From assembly GCF_963675965.1 (NCBI RefSeq), contig NZ_OY780935.1, positions 1,786,501-1,850,500 of the forward strand: DNA of 64,000 bases, given 5' to 3'. This document shows positions 34,080 to 42,646 of this stretch, in pieces. A program made the position numbers and the translations under genes. The DNA comes from an uncultured Celeribacter sp. (GTDB taxonomy: Bacteria; Pseudomonadota; Alphaproteobacteria; Rhodobacterales; Rhodobacteraceae). Below the pieces are notes generated by a model that was not told the DNA's origin, made no database searches, and worked only from the letters and a program-made list of their open reading frames with translations. Position 1 is the stretch's first letter; every line of letters starts with the position of its first letter.

Positions 34080-35014
34080 TTCGATCCCTTTCCGCTTGCA
34101 GTATGCTCTGCCAGCTCAGGCCAGCCCGGATCGGGGCGGCCCTGCATCACGGCGCGTTGTGCTGGTGTGGGCGGCCCTGCCGTCATCCACTGGTCCATCT
34201 TCTCGGGAACATCGCGCGGCCAGACCTGCGCCTCGTGGATCGTCTCGTCGATCTGCTGCAGCTCCGTGGTAAATTCGATCACGAAGCCCGAGGGCGAAAC
34301 GAAATAGGCGAAGGGGTTGTCACCCGGTCCGTGACGGCCCGGCCCCCAGGACGGAACATGGCCCTTCTGCTTCATCCGGCCGATGGCCCGCATGAATTCG
34401 TTGATCGTCGGAACTTCGAAAGCGACGTGGTTCACGGACGGGTAATGCGAGCGCACCAGAGCAATCGAATGGTGATTGGAGTTGCAGCGCAAAAACACCA
34501 TCTGATCCGCTGAGTAGTCCGAAGCCCGGAAGCCCAGCACTCGCTCCCACCAATCCTGACGGCCTTCGAGATCAGGCGTGTTCAGAACCACATGGCTGAC
34601 CTTGCGCGGCATGGCCCATTCTTCGCGGTCATCCAATTCACGCGCCTCACAACGGAACCGCAGACGACGCATGTCCGGGTCGAGCATTTCAAACCCGTAG
34701 CCACCGATCCAGTCGTCGAACTCCGCCGGTGCGCCCAGAACCACTTCCCCCAGTCCGAGAACCTGTTCATAGAGCGCATCCGTTTCGGCCCGGCTGTCCA
34801 TGGCAAAATGCACATATTCGATGCCGAAAACGTCGCCCTCTTTCAGACCGTAAAGACAGGGCTCTATCCCGGTCCCGCGCAGGTAGGCGATGCCCTCTTC
34901 CTTATGGGCCAGCGACAGCCCCCACATATCTTCGTAAAAGGGCAGCGTATCGGGCAGACCCGGACCGCGCATGACAATGCCGCGCAGCGCTCCCACTCGA
35001 ACCATCTCAGTCAT
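34076..35014 (-). CDS. Extradiol ring-cleavage dioxygenase (VOC superfamily)
   Basis: A 312-residue protein of two tandem VOC modules, the type I extradiol dioxygenase layout. The C-terminal module keeps the iron ligands: His in KVSHVVLNT, His in SVNHVAFEV, Glu in GFVIEFTTEL. The N-terminal module (from ALRGIVMRGPGL) lacks the full set, as usual. Such enzymes open catechols or related diols next to the hydroxyls to give 2-hydroxymuconic semialdehyde-type products. It follows the alpha/beta hydrolase gene, the usual partner for meta-cleavage products. Confidence 0.88.
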   Translation of the reverse strand: MTEMVRVGALRGIVMRGPGLPDTLPFYEDMWGLSLAHKEEGIAYLRGTGIEPCLYGLKEGDVFGIEYVHFAMDSRAETDALYEQVLGLGEVVLGAPAEFDDWIGGYGFEMLDPDMRRLRFRCEARELDDREEWAMPRKVSHVVLNTPDLEGRQDWWERVLGFRASDYSADQMVFLRCNSNHHSIALVRSHYPSVNHVAFEVPTINEFMRAIGRMKQKGHVPSWGPGRHGPGDNPFAYFVSPSGFVIEFTTELQQIDETIHEAQVWPRDVPEKMDQWMTAGPPTPAQRAVMQGRPDPGWPELAEHTASGKGSK

Positions 35015-35026
35015 GACGACCCTCCT

Positions 35027-35833
35027 TCATGGTGTCAGGCAGCGTGTCAAAGCAGCTGCGAATTCTTTCGGACGTTGTTGATAGGCAGCGTGTCCTGCCT
35101 CATCGATTGCGATCAACTGACCACGGAATGCGTTGGGCAAGGCGGCATAGGCCTTGCGACTGTTGTCTGGTGGCGTGACGACATCCTCAGCGCCATAAAT
35201 TACGGAGCACGGCACGGAGCAGGCCGACAGATCCTCAAGCAAACGTCCCGAGGCCAGCATCCTGGCGGCCTGCCCGTAGCCCGGCATGGACACCTGAGCC
35301 ATGCCCTCGGTCACAAAGGCCGTCACATCGGGATGGGCGTCCGGCGCAAACACCAGGCGAGGTGCGCGCGCGGTGGCGAAAGCCGCAGGTTGCAGCGTCT
35401 CGAGATCCTCAATCCGTTTTTGCGACGACGCCGACAGCTGTGTCCCGGCCTCAACCCCATGGCCCAAAGCGCAACAGGCCAGGACCATACCGCTCACACG
35501 TTCGGGGGCCAGGCGCGCGAACGCCGCAGCTGTCAGGCAGCCGAGAGAATGCCCCAAAAGCATGACCGAACCGAGCCCAAGCCCGTCGAGAAAGTCCGTC
35601 AGGACCTCGGCATAATCCGCAGCCACGGGCCAGTCGCCCGCGAGCGGATCAGAGCCGAGATACCCCGGCATATTCCAGGCAATCACCCGCCAATCGGACG
35701 GCAGCTGCTCAAGAAGCGGCGCGAAGGAGCCTGCGTTTGAACCGATGCCATGCAGGCACACCAGAACGGGCCCTTGCCCCGGGCGTTCAAGGTAGGACAG
35801 ACCTTTTGAAATATTTGCCTCAAACCCCATCAC
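35027..35833 (-). CDS. Alpha/beta hydrolase
   Basis: A 268-residue alpha/beta hydrolase. The nucleophile elbow is LLGHSLGCLTA (Ser near residue 97), the acid is likely Asp in YGAEDVVTP, and His is in DEAGHAAYQQ near the C-terminus. The oxyanion-hole region LVCLHGIGSN is also present. In an operon with an extradiol dioxygenase it plausibly hydrolyses the ring-fission product (a C-C hydrolase of the MhpC/XylF type), though an ester hydrolase acting on the imported substrate is also possible. Confidence 0.88.
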   Translation of the reverse strand: MMGFEANISKGLSYLERPGQGPVLVCLHGIGSNAGSFAPLLEQLPSDWRVIAWNMPGYLGSDPLAGDWPVAADYAEVLTDFLDGLGLGSVMLLGHSLGCLTAAAFARLAPERVSGMVLACCALGHGVEAGTQLSASSQKRIEDLETLQPAAFATARAPRLVFAPDAHPDVTAFVTEGMAQVSMPGYGQAARMLASGRLLEDLSACSVPCSVIYGAEDVVTPPDNSRKAYAALPNAFRGQLIAIDEAGHAAYQQRPKEFAAALTRCLTP

Positions 35834-35837
35834 GACC

Positions 35838-36578
35838 TCACTTGAACACGAAGCCGTTGTTCACGGGCAGCACCTGCCCGGTGAGGGTCAGCGCGCCTTC
35901 CGTCAGCAGAAAGGCGATCACATCGGTGATGTCCTCCGGCCCTTGCGGACCGGGAACCGCGCTGTTCTCCTGATACAGACGATGGCGGGCCTCCGGCACA
36001 TATTCGGTGCTTTGCGTGGTCAGGATCCCCGGCGCCACGGCCGTCACCCCCACCCGATCAGGGCCAAGCTCACGGGCATAAGATCGCGTCATCGACATGA
36101 CGGCGCCTTTCGAGGCCGTATAAGCCATCAGACGCGGTGCGCCCCAAAGCGCCGTATCTGAGGCAACGTTGACCACCCGTCCGGTGCCGGACGCCTTCAG
36201 CAGCGGAGCACAGGCACGGATCATCAGCCATGTGCCGCGCACATTGACCGACATGACCTTGTCCCAGACGTCGATCTCGATTTCGTCATACATGATGCCA
36301 CCGATGCCGGTGGCAATCGCGCCACAATTCACCAGCCCATCGAGTTTGCCGCCGCACAGTGCACCGGCCTTTTCGGCCAGATCCGAGATGGCAGTCGGGT
36401 TGGCCAGATCAACAGCCAAGAATTCGGCTCCAAGCCGCGCAGCAGTTGCCTGCCCTTCCTCGACCAGAAGATCGGCGAGGATGAGACTGGCCCCTTCCGC
36501 CGCAAGCTTTGAGGCAATTTCTGCCCCAAGCCCGCGCGCAGCGCCTGTCACAAGGATATGTCGGTCTTGCAGGATCAT
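35838..36578 (-). CDS. SDR-family oxidoreductase
   Basis: A 246-residue classical short-chain dehydrogenase: VTGAARGLGAEIA at the N-terminus, LVNCGAI, Ser in VVNVASDTALWG, and the intact catalytic YTASK. LADLLVEE after beta-2 suggests NAD(H). Its start overlaps the stop of the Rieske oxygenase gene, so it may oxidise the cis-dihydrodiol formed by that enzyme to a catechol. This is inferred from order, not from specific residues. Confidence 0.9.
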   Translation of the reverse strand: MILQDRHILVTGAARGLGAEIASKLAAEGASLILADLLVEEGQATAARLGAEFLAVDLANPTAISDLAEKAGALCGGKLDGLVNCGAIATGIGGIMYDEIEIDVWDKVMSVNVRGTWLMIRACAPLLKASGTGRVVNVASDTALWGAPRLMAYTASKGAVMSMTRSYARELGPDRVGVTAVAPGILTTQSTEYVPEARHRLYQENSAVPGPQGPEDITDVIAFLLTEGALTLTGQVLPVNNGFVFK

Positions 36579-37606
36579 TCCGCCGCGACCTTGAGTTCGG
36601 CTTCGACCTGCTGTTTGGCCGCACGCGTCAGGATCTGACGCAGTCGGCTGACACCCAGATCGTGCTGGTAGAGCATTTCGCGTTTGCGCGCATCGTCCGG
36701 CATGCCCTCAAGCATGACGCGGTCCTGCTCCAGCACATCCCAATGGGTCTTTTCCATTTTAGCGCGATAAAGGAAACGCCAGCTTTCGCGATCAAAGCCT
36801 TCAACCTGACGCATACGCCAGAAGAAGACCTTGGTCTTCAGCGGCCCCATCGGCGTCACGAAACCGATGATGCGGAAGACACCGCCCGGCCCCGCCGCTG
36901 GCGGATAGGGAATATCGAGGAAGCAGAACATAGCGCCCGGATGCACTTCGAATTCCGTCCAGTCGAAATTCGCACCGGTCTGGCCGATCCGGCTGACGCG
37001 GAAGCCGTCTTCTGTCTTGTTCAGCTCCAGAAGGTCCTGCTTTGAACCATAGGCCAGGGTAAAGCTTTCGGCGTGGAGGTAGCAGCCGTGCATCGGATCG
37101 GCGAGGTTGTCGAGTGCATAGCGGTAGTTGCATTCCCAGATCGAGGTGCACAGGAAACCGGCCCATTCATCAGATCCGAACTCTTTCGGAAGCGTCAGCT
37201 CCGGAGGCTCCGGACGGTCGACGGAAGGCACGTAGACGAACACCGCGTCATGGGCTTCGGTCACGTGGAAATGATTCAGCGCCTTCCGGCCTTCGAGCGC
37301 ACATTCCGGCATGGCCGGCACGCGCTGCACAACACCTTCGCCATCGACGATCACGCCGTGATAGCGGCACCCGATGTTGCCGTCATGGATCTCGCCATAC
37401 GACAGCGGAGCACCACGGTGTGGGCAGAAATCTTCGATGCATTTGATCGCACCGGTTTCATCGCGCCACAACACGAGCTTCTCGCCAAGCAACTGCGTGC
37501 CATAGGGACGATCCTTGCGCACTTCGACGGATTTGGCGACGGGGTACCATTGCCCCCGCAACCCGGTGTTCACACGCTCTTCGATCAGGGCTTTTTTGTC
37601 AGTCAT
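36575..37606 (-). CDS. Rieske non-heme iron oxygenase, alpha subunit
   Basis: About 343 residues from ATG 37606, with TGGAGGA upstream. The Rieske [2Fe-2S] ligands are in CPHRGAPL and CRYHG (CxH-x15-CxxH), and the mononuclear iron motif is DNLADPMHGCYLH (DxxHxxxxH). The size fits monocomponent alpha-only oxygenases such as O-demethylases and phthalate-type enzymes. No beta subunit or ferredoxin is in the operon; an FprA-type reductase and a flavodoxin are. It follows the ABC importer genes and probably begins substrate oxidation. Confidence 0.92.
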   Translation of the reverse strand: MTDKKALIEERVNTGLRGQWYPVAKSVEVRKDRPYGTQLLGEKLVLWRDETGAIKCIEDFCPHRGAPLSYGEIHDGNIGCRYHGVIVDGEGVVQRVPAMPECALEGRKALNHFHVTEAHDAVFVYVPSVDRPEPPELTLPKEFGSDEWAGFLCTSIWECNYRYALDNLADPMHGCYLHAESFTLAYGSKQDLLELNKTEDGFRVSRIGQTGANFDWTEFEVHPGAMFCFLDIPYPPAAGPGGVFRIIGFVTPMGPLKTKVFFWRMRQVEGFDRESWRFLYRAKMEKTHWDVLEQDRVMLEGMPDDARKREMLYQHDLGVSRLRQILTRAAKQQVEAELKVAAE

Positions 37607-37679
37607 ATTGTATTCCTCCAAGCAGGACATGTGTCCAGAATGCGCCACGCGTCACACAAACGCTGCGTGGCCCTTGCTT

Positions 37680-38516
37680 TTAGTGTTGTGCCTTCGGCAG
37701 GTAATGCAGCACCCGGGTCTCGATCCGCTCCAGCACCATGTAAAGGACGGTGCCGATCAGAGTGAGAAGCCCGATTGCGTTGAACACCATTGCGGCATTG
37801 GCTTGGCCGCCGCCGTAGGAAATCAGGTAGCCAAGCCCGGTGTTGCCGCCGACCAGTTCGCCCACGGTCACACCAATCACCGAAAGCGTTGAGGCGATCC
37901 GTAGCCCCGCCATCAGGTTCGGCAAGGTCGAGGGCATCTCGATCTTCAGGAAAATCTGCCAACGGCTGAGCGAATAGGCCCGGGCCAGATTGACCAGATC
38001 ACGATCCACCGTGCGCATGGCCTGCAACACATTCACCAGAACCGGGAAAAACACGATCAGCACGGTCACCAACAGTTTCGGCATCGAATTATAGCCGAAC
38101 CACATGATGAACAGCGGCGCAAAGGCCACCTTCGGCGCGATCTGAAGTGCCAGGATATAAGGCGAAACAACCTTTTCCCAGAACGGCGACATGCCAAGAA
38201 GATAACCGATGGCAGCCCCAAGAGCCGATCCCACGGCAAAGCCGATCACTGTATAAAGTGCCGTTGACGCCGTGTGAGAAAGCAACTTGTCGAAGCTGTA
38301 CATGCGCTGCAGTTCAGCCAGGCAATCGCTCAGGGTTGGAATGATGTAGCGCGGGATATCAAGCGCTGTCGGCAGCACCTCCCAGAGCACCAGAACGACA
38401 ATCAGCAAGCCTACTGAAACGTAAAGATGTGTACGAGATGGTGCCATGCGACTTGCCTTTTTCTGGGAGGATTGTTTCAGACTTGGGGATCCCGCGCCCT
38501 GTGCTGCGTCGGTCAT
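37680..38516 (-). CDS. ABC transporter permease (SsuC/TauC-type)
   Basis: A 278-residue inner-membrane protein with about six helices and the EAA loop ARAYSLSRWQIFLKIEMPST followed by PNLMAGLRIA, which contacts the ATPase. It belongs to the nitrate/sulfonate/taurine importer family. It overlaps the binding-protein gene by 4 bases. Family members import small acids including aromatic carboxylates such as phthalate, which fits the downstream oxygenases. Confidence 0.92.
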   Translation of the reverse strand: MTDAAQGAGSPSLKQSSQKKASRMAPSRTHLYVSVGLLIVVLVLWEVLPTALDIPRYIIPTLSDCLAELQRMYSFDKLLSHTASTALYTVIGFAVGSALGAAIGYLLGMSPFWEKVVSPYILALQIAPKVAFAPLFIMWFGYNSMPKLLVTVLIVFFPVLVNVLQAMRTVDRDLVNLARAYSLSRWQIFLKIEMPSTLPNLMAGLRIASTLSVIGVTVGELVGGNTGLGYLISYGGGQANAAMVFNAIGLLTLIGTVLYMVLERIETRVLHYLPKAQH

Positions 38517-39487
38517 TCGATGAACTCATTGGTAAAGAGGTCTTCCACAGGGGTGCTGCCACGCACGATGCCGCTTTCCACGTAGAAGTCCTGCACTGCG
38601 GCCATTTGATCTGCAGAATAGGTTCCAAGCGGATGATCTTCGGCAGGCGCGTAGACTTTTTCGACATAGGACCGCATGATTTGTTCGATCTCAGCCTCTT
38701 TGCCCGCATGCTGAGGTACAAAGGAAACGTAATCTGCGGCCGCCTGTGCAGGATCAGCCTGAATGTCATCGATTGCGTGCAGAACTGCTCCTACGAATCC
38801 GGAGACAACTTCAGGGCGCTCTTCGATCATCTCGTCAGAGGCCAGAATGGCCTGCGCCATCGCCGGGAAATAGGTGTCGACCGGCGTTTGCTGCATCTCA
38901 ACACCCGCACCTTCAATCGCTGCGATCCACTCGGGAACGCCGGACATGCCGTCAAGATCGCCGGAGATCGACAGCTGAATCACACCGCCCGGCCCCACAG
39001 CCTGAATGTCGACGTCATCCTTGGTCAAACCGACAGAGGCGAGCACGCCCAACAGGTTGTAATAGGTCGTATCCTGATAGGCGAGAACGCCAATCGATTT
39101 GCCTTTGAAGTCTTCGGGGCCGCTGATGCCACTATCTGCGCGCCACGCAAGCTGCGTCAGCCCGTGACCGCCAAGAAGCGCTACGCCTTTGATCTCGAGT
39201 CCATTGGCGCGCACGATGATCGGCGTGTCACCGATCCCGCCGCCGAGATCGGCATTGCCAACGGCGACCTGCGTCGCGACATCCGCACCGCCTTTACCGA
39301 TCTGAAAGTTTACATCCAGACCTGCGTCTTCAAAATACCCCTTGCCTTTGGCGATCTGAAAGGGTGCGAAGGCCGGAAGGAAGTCGGGGGCTGGAAAAAG
39401 GTAGGTGACGGCCTCATTGGCATAGGCGGCAGCTGCGCCGAACAGAACAGCTGTGGCCGTGGTCACAGAAATTACGAAACGTTTCAT
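38513..39487 (-). CDS. ABC transporter substrate-binding protein (NMT1/SsuA-like)
   Basis: A 324-residue periplasmic binding protein. The signal peptide is about the first 23 residues (MKRFVISVTTATAVLFGAAA). The core is of the SsuA/THI5-like type, with IAKGKGYFEDAGLDV and GKSIGVLAYQDTTYYNLL. It would capture the substrate of the catabolic operon. The gene lies between the ATPase (32 bases upstream) and the overlapping permease gene. Confidence 0.9.
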   Translation of the reverse strand: MKRFVISVTTATAVLFGAAAAYANEAVTYLFPAPDFLPAFAPFQIAKGKGYFEDAGLDVNFQIGKGGADVATQVAVGNADLGGGIGDTPIIVRANGLEIKGVALLGGHGLTQLAWRADSGISGPEDFKGKSIGVLAYQDTTYYNLLGVLASVGLTKDDVDIQAVGPGGVIQLSISGDLDGMSGVPEWIAAIEGAGVEMQQTPVDTYFPAMAQAILASDEMIEERPEVVSGFVGAVLHAIDDIQADPAQAAADYVSFVPQHAGKEAEIEQIMRSYVEKVYAPAEDHPLGTYSADQMAAVQDFYVESGIVRGSTPVEDLFTNEFIE

Positions 39488-39519
39488 GGTTGATCCCTGT
39501 TGTTAGAGGAGGTGCCTCT

Positions 39520-40290
39520 TCAAAAGGCTTTTTCTTCGAGTTTGAGGTAGGCGAAAATTTGTGCCGCATACTCAGAGACTTCCGGGAGGCTTCGACGCTT
39601 GAGCGGCTCATCACGATGCGGAAGATCGACATTGATCTCGGCAATCACGCTGCCCGGACGCTCGGAAAGGACCAGAATGCGATCCGACATCAACACCGCC
39701 TCTGACAGATCGTGCGTAATCAGCAGAGTGGTTTTTTTCTGCTCCGCGATCACTTTCGAAAAGCTGTTTTGCAACAGAAGCTTGGTCTGCGCGTCCAGCG
39801 CTGAAAACGGTTCATCGAGCAGAATGATTTCCGGATCGATCGCCAACGTCCGTGCCAGAGCAGCCCGCTGACGCATGCCGCCCGACAACTGATAAGGGTA
39901 ATGATGTTCGAAACCGTCGAGATGGCAGGCCTCAAGGACCCTCATGGCCCGTGCACGGCGTTCATCGCGCTTGAGACCGCGCGATTCCAAACCGAATTCA
40001 ACGTTGGTGACAATGTCGCGCCACGGCAGCAGCAGGTCTTTTTGCAGCATGAAACCGACATGGGAATTCGGCCCGTCGACCTTTTCACCAGAGACGAGAA
40101 CTTCGCCTTCGGTCGGTCCATAAAGCCCTGCGGTCATGCTCAGGATGGTCGACTTGCCGCAGCCTGACGGGCCAACGACGGACACGAATTCTCCGGCCTC
40201 GACGCGAAAGTCGACATCGTTCACGGCTGTCAGCTCATCGCCCGTCTTGGACGGGAACCGCTTGGTTACGTGGCGAAACTCAAGCGCCAT
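39520..40290 (-). CDS. ABC transporter ATP-binding protein (SsuB/TauB-type)
   Basis: About 256 residues from ATG 40290. It has Walker A GPSGCGKST, signature LSGGMRQRAALART, Walker B IILLDEPFSALD and H-loop LLITHDLSEA. It energises the adjacent permease. The preceding small gene overlaps it by 11 bases. The frame extends upstream, but the fold starts at MALEFRHVTK. Confidence 0.92.
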   Translation of the reverse strand: MALEFRHVTKRFPSKTGDELTAVNDVDFRVEAGEFVSVVGPSGCGKSTILSMTAGLYGPTEGEVLVSGEKVDGPNSHVGFMLQKDLLLPWRDIVTNVEFGLESRGLKRDERRARAMRVLEACHLDGFEHHYPYQLSGGMRQRAALARTLAIDPEIILLDEPFSALDAQTKLLLQNSFSKVIAEQKKTTLLITHDLSEAVLMSDRILVLSERPGSVIAEINVDLPHRDEPLKRRSLPEVSEYAAQIFAYLKLEEKAF

Positions 40291-40582
40291 AACCGTGCTC
40301 CTGATAAGCCGCGTCGAGATCAGCATTGATGGCGGACAGCTCGGAGGCAATCAGATCGGCCGTCCAGTCCGTACGACCAGAGATCGGCGCTTTGACACCC
40401 TTCTCCGCCAGACCAGCGGCCAGAGCTTCTGCACCCGTCACACCGGTTCCGTAAACCTCCATCATAGCTTCCGCCAAAGCGGTCTCCGCCTCGGTCAGGT
40501 CCCGTCCGCGAGACTGATGTGCCAGCGCCGGGCGAGACGTGTCATGCGCCTGCTGCGAAAGGCGATCTTTAAATGCGTCCAT
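40280..40582 (-). CDS. Small helical protein of unknown function, first gene of the operon
   Basis: A 100-residue acidic, alanine-rich protein, predicted mostly helical. The middle (LTEAETALAEAMMEVYGTG) and the C-terminal half (ISGRTDWTADLIASELSAIN) look like two short helical domains. The latter resembles the small recombinase-like helix-turn-helix family that I recall next to aromatic-degradation genes. It has no signal peptide. It is the promoter-proximal gene, overlaps the ATPase gene and faces a divergent IclR gene, so a regulatory or assembly role is possible. Confidence 0.7.
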   Translation of the reverse strand: MDAFKDRLSQQAHDTSRPALAHQSRGRDLTEAETALAEAMMEVYGTGVTGAEALAAGLAEKGVKAPISGRTDWTADLIASELSAINADLDAAYQEHGYGA

Positions 40583-40873
40583 CTGAGTTTTCTCACCTGC
40601 TGTTAATATCGTTGCATGCTTGCATGTTCATTATAGAACACATTGTTCATACTGAATGGCGCGCATGATTTCTGTCAACCATTTTCAGGCTGAATCTGGG
40701 AAAGAATTTCCAAAAGCACAGCAAAGAGGCTGAACCTGCATCCGCCGCATCGCGACTATAAACCGCGTGGAGCGCCTGTATTTCTGCGTGAGAATTTCCG
40801 TTGGACTTGGAAGATAAAACGTTCATAATTAAACATATCGTTCTATTATGCTCGTCTTCAGCTGGATCAATGA
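40583..40873. promoter_or_regulatory. Divergent promoter region between the catabolic operon and iclR
   Basis: These 291 bases are AT-richer than the flanks and hold no gene. A dyad TGTTCATTATAGAACA lies at 40625-40640, and TTCAT/TTCTAT half-site-like motifs recur near 40644 and between about 40824 and 40850, ahead of the IclR start. They are candidate IclR sites controlling both directions. Confidence 0.5.
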
Positions 40874-41677
40874 ATGCCCGCACCAAACGACCTGACACCA
40901 CCGAAACCAAACACCTATGAAGTCCCTCCGGTCACCCGGGCGATCAATTTGCTGCGCTACATCGCAGCCGGGAATCGGTGCCGCAACATTTCGAAAGCCT
41001 CGAATGCACTTGAAATCAACCGAACGACCTTGATTCGCCTGCTGCACACGCTTGAAGCCGAACAGATGATTGAAGCGGATCTAGAAGGCGGTGGCTACAT
41101 CCTGTCCTATGGCCTGCTGGAACTGGCCTCCAACATGCTGTCCGGGCGAAACATCGTGCGTCTCGCCCGCCCAATCCTGGGCCGACTGGCCCGCGACATC
41201 GGTCTTTCAGCACATCTGGGCGTGCTGTCAGGCACTGAGGTGATCGTATTGGTGCGAGAAACCCCGAATGTTCAACTGATCAGCAATGTCCATGAAGGCA
41301 GTCGCCTCCCCGCTCATGCGGCGGTGATGGGCCGGATCATTCTGGCGCATCTGCCGCGTGATGAGGTTCTGGCGCTCTACGACAACAAGCCGCTGCCCGC
41401 CATCACAGACAAAACCCCGACCACACTTGAAGAACTCTCGACACAGCTCGACGAAGACAATGGCGAAGGTCTTGCCTGGTCAATCGCCTTTTACGAAGAG
41501 GGCATCGGCTCTTGTGCTGCCGTCATCCTGAATCATGCCGACTCTCCTGTCGGCGCCATCAGCGTGTCCGGGCCACAGGCCGCATTTGATCCGACAACCG
41601 GCAAACGCCAACAGATTGCCTCGGCGCTGCGGGAAGCCGCCGGGCAGCTTTCGGGGCTTATGGGACACACCCGCTGA
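40874..41677 (+). CDS. IclR-family transcriptional regulator
   Basis: A 267-residue IclR protein. The N-terminal winged helix has ISKASNALEINRTTLIRLLHTLE (residues about 39-61), and the C-terminal effector domain has SRLPAHAAVMGRIILAHLP. It is divergent from the 16-gene catabolic operon and is its probable regulator, with substrate or an intermediate as ligand. It converges with the second IclR gene, 7 bases away. Confidence 0.9.
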   Translation: MPAPNDLTPPKPNTYEVPPVTRAINLLRYIAAGNRCRNISKASNALEINRTTLIRLLHTLEAEQMIEADLEGGGYILSYGLLELASNMLSGRNIVRLARPILGRLARDIGLSAHLGVLSGTEVIVLVRETPNVQLISNVHEGSRLPAHAAVMGRIILAHLPRDEVLALYDNKPLPAITDKTPTTLEELSTQLDEDNGEGLAWSIAFYEEGIGSCAAVILNHADSPVGAISVSGPQAAFDPTTGKRQQIASALREAAGQLSGLMGHTR

Positions 41678-41684
41678 AGCCGAC

Positions 41685-42485
41685 TTAAGGATTCCACCCC
41701 AAAAGGCGCGATATCCGTTCTGCAGTGTGCGCCAGATCATCGGCGATACTCCCCCGCAATTGCTCCTCAGTCTCTTCGGACTTGGGCGCGGTGACGTTGA
41801 TCGCCGCCACCACCTGCCCGGTCATATCGCGCACCGGTGCTGCGGCGGACACGATACTGGCCTCAAAGTCTCCCATATGAACCACAACCGGCTGCCGCCT
41901 GTCCTGTGCAACCTGCTTCAAAATTCCTGGTAAGGCAGGCCCCTTGCCTTTTGGACCTGTCGTCAGATCCTTGCGATACAAGGCGACCAATTCATCATCT
42001 GACATCCCGGTTAAAAGCACACGCCCCATGACGGTCCCGCGCGCCGGAAGGCGACTGCCCACCTGCACGATCGAAAGATCGCGACGCGGCGCGGGAACTC
42101 TCAGAACATAGAGCACGGATGTGCCATCCAGCACGCCCATATGTGACGACCAGCCCGTGCGTTGACGCAGGCGTTCCAGTTCAGGCTGCGCGATCTCGAC
42201 AATCTCACGCGTGGCGACATATCCGTAGGACAAACGCAAGACAGCGGGGCCAAGCACATAACGCTGCGCGCGTTCGTCCAGCAGCAGATAGCCCGCCTCC
42301 GACAGCGTGTAAACGGTGCGAAAAGCGGCTGAACGCGTGATGCCCAGCGCTTCTGCAATCTCGGACAGCCCCATGGCCGGGCGCTCCGGTGTGAACAGGG
42401 TAATGACTGCAAGGCCACGCATAAGGCCCGGAACAAGGTAGCGATCCTCGCTCTTTCTGCCGTTGCTTTTATCGTTCGCCATCAC
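41685..42485 (-). CDS. IclR-family transcriptional regulator (second)
   Basis: A 266-residue IclR protein with GLSEIAEALGITRSAAFRTV as recognition helix region and an effector domain containing SRLPARGTVMGRVLL. It is divergent from the bicupin gene, with a 28-base palindrome between them, and is its likely regulator. Its sequence differs clearly from the neighbouring IclR, so the two are not a recent duplication. Confidence 0.9.
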   Translation of the reverse strand: MMANDKSNGRKSEDRYLVPGLMRGLAVITLFTPERPAMGLSEIAEALGITRSAAFRTVYTLSEAGYLLLDERAQRYVLGPAVLRLSYGYVATREIVEIAQPELERLRQRTGWSSHMGVLDGTSVLYVLRVPAPRRDLSIVQVGSRLPARGTVMGRVLLTGMSDDELVALYRKDLTTGPKGKGPALPGILKQVAQDRRQPVVVHMGDFEASIVSAAAPVRDMTGQVVAAINVTAPKSEETEEQLRGSIADDLAHTAERISRLLGWNP

Positions 42486-42541
42486 GCATCATCCTTGGTT
42501 TTATCCGCCATGTTTCTACCGACCACATGCCTATCATATGG

Positions 42542-42585
42542 CCTTTCGTTTTGCAGGCAAAACAAAAGGTCACTTGCAAAACGAA
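42542..42585. promoter_or_regulatory. IclR operator: 28-base palindrome plus a half-site
   Basis: CCTTTCGTTTTGC (42542-42554) and GCAAAACAAAAGG (42557-42569) form an inverted repeat with one mismatch around AG. A third half-site GCAAAACGAA follows at 42576-42585. It lies between the divergent second iclR and the bicupin gene. Confidence 0.6.
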
Positions 42586-42646
42586 TACCTTCTACCTTTT
42601 TCACATCAAGATGCCTCACGGCAGAAACGCAGAAGGATACACGCAC

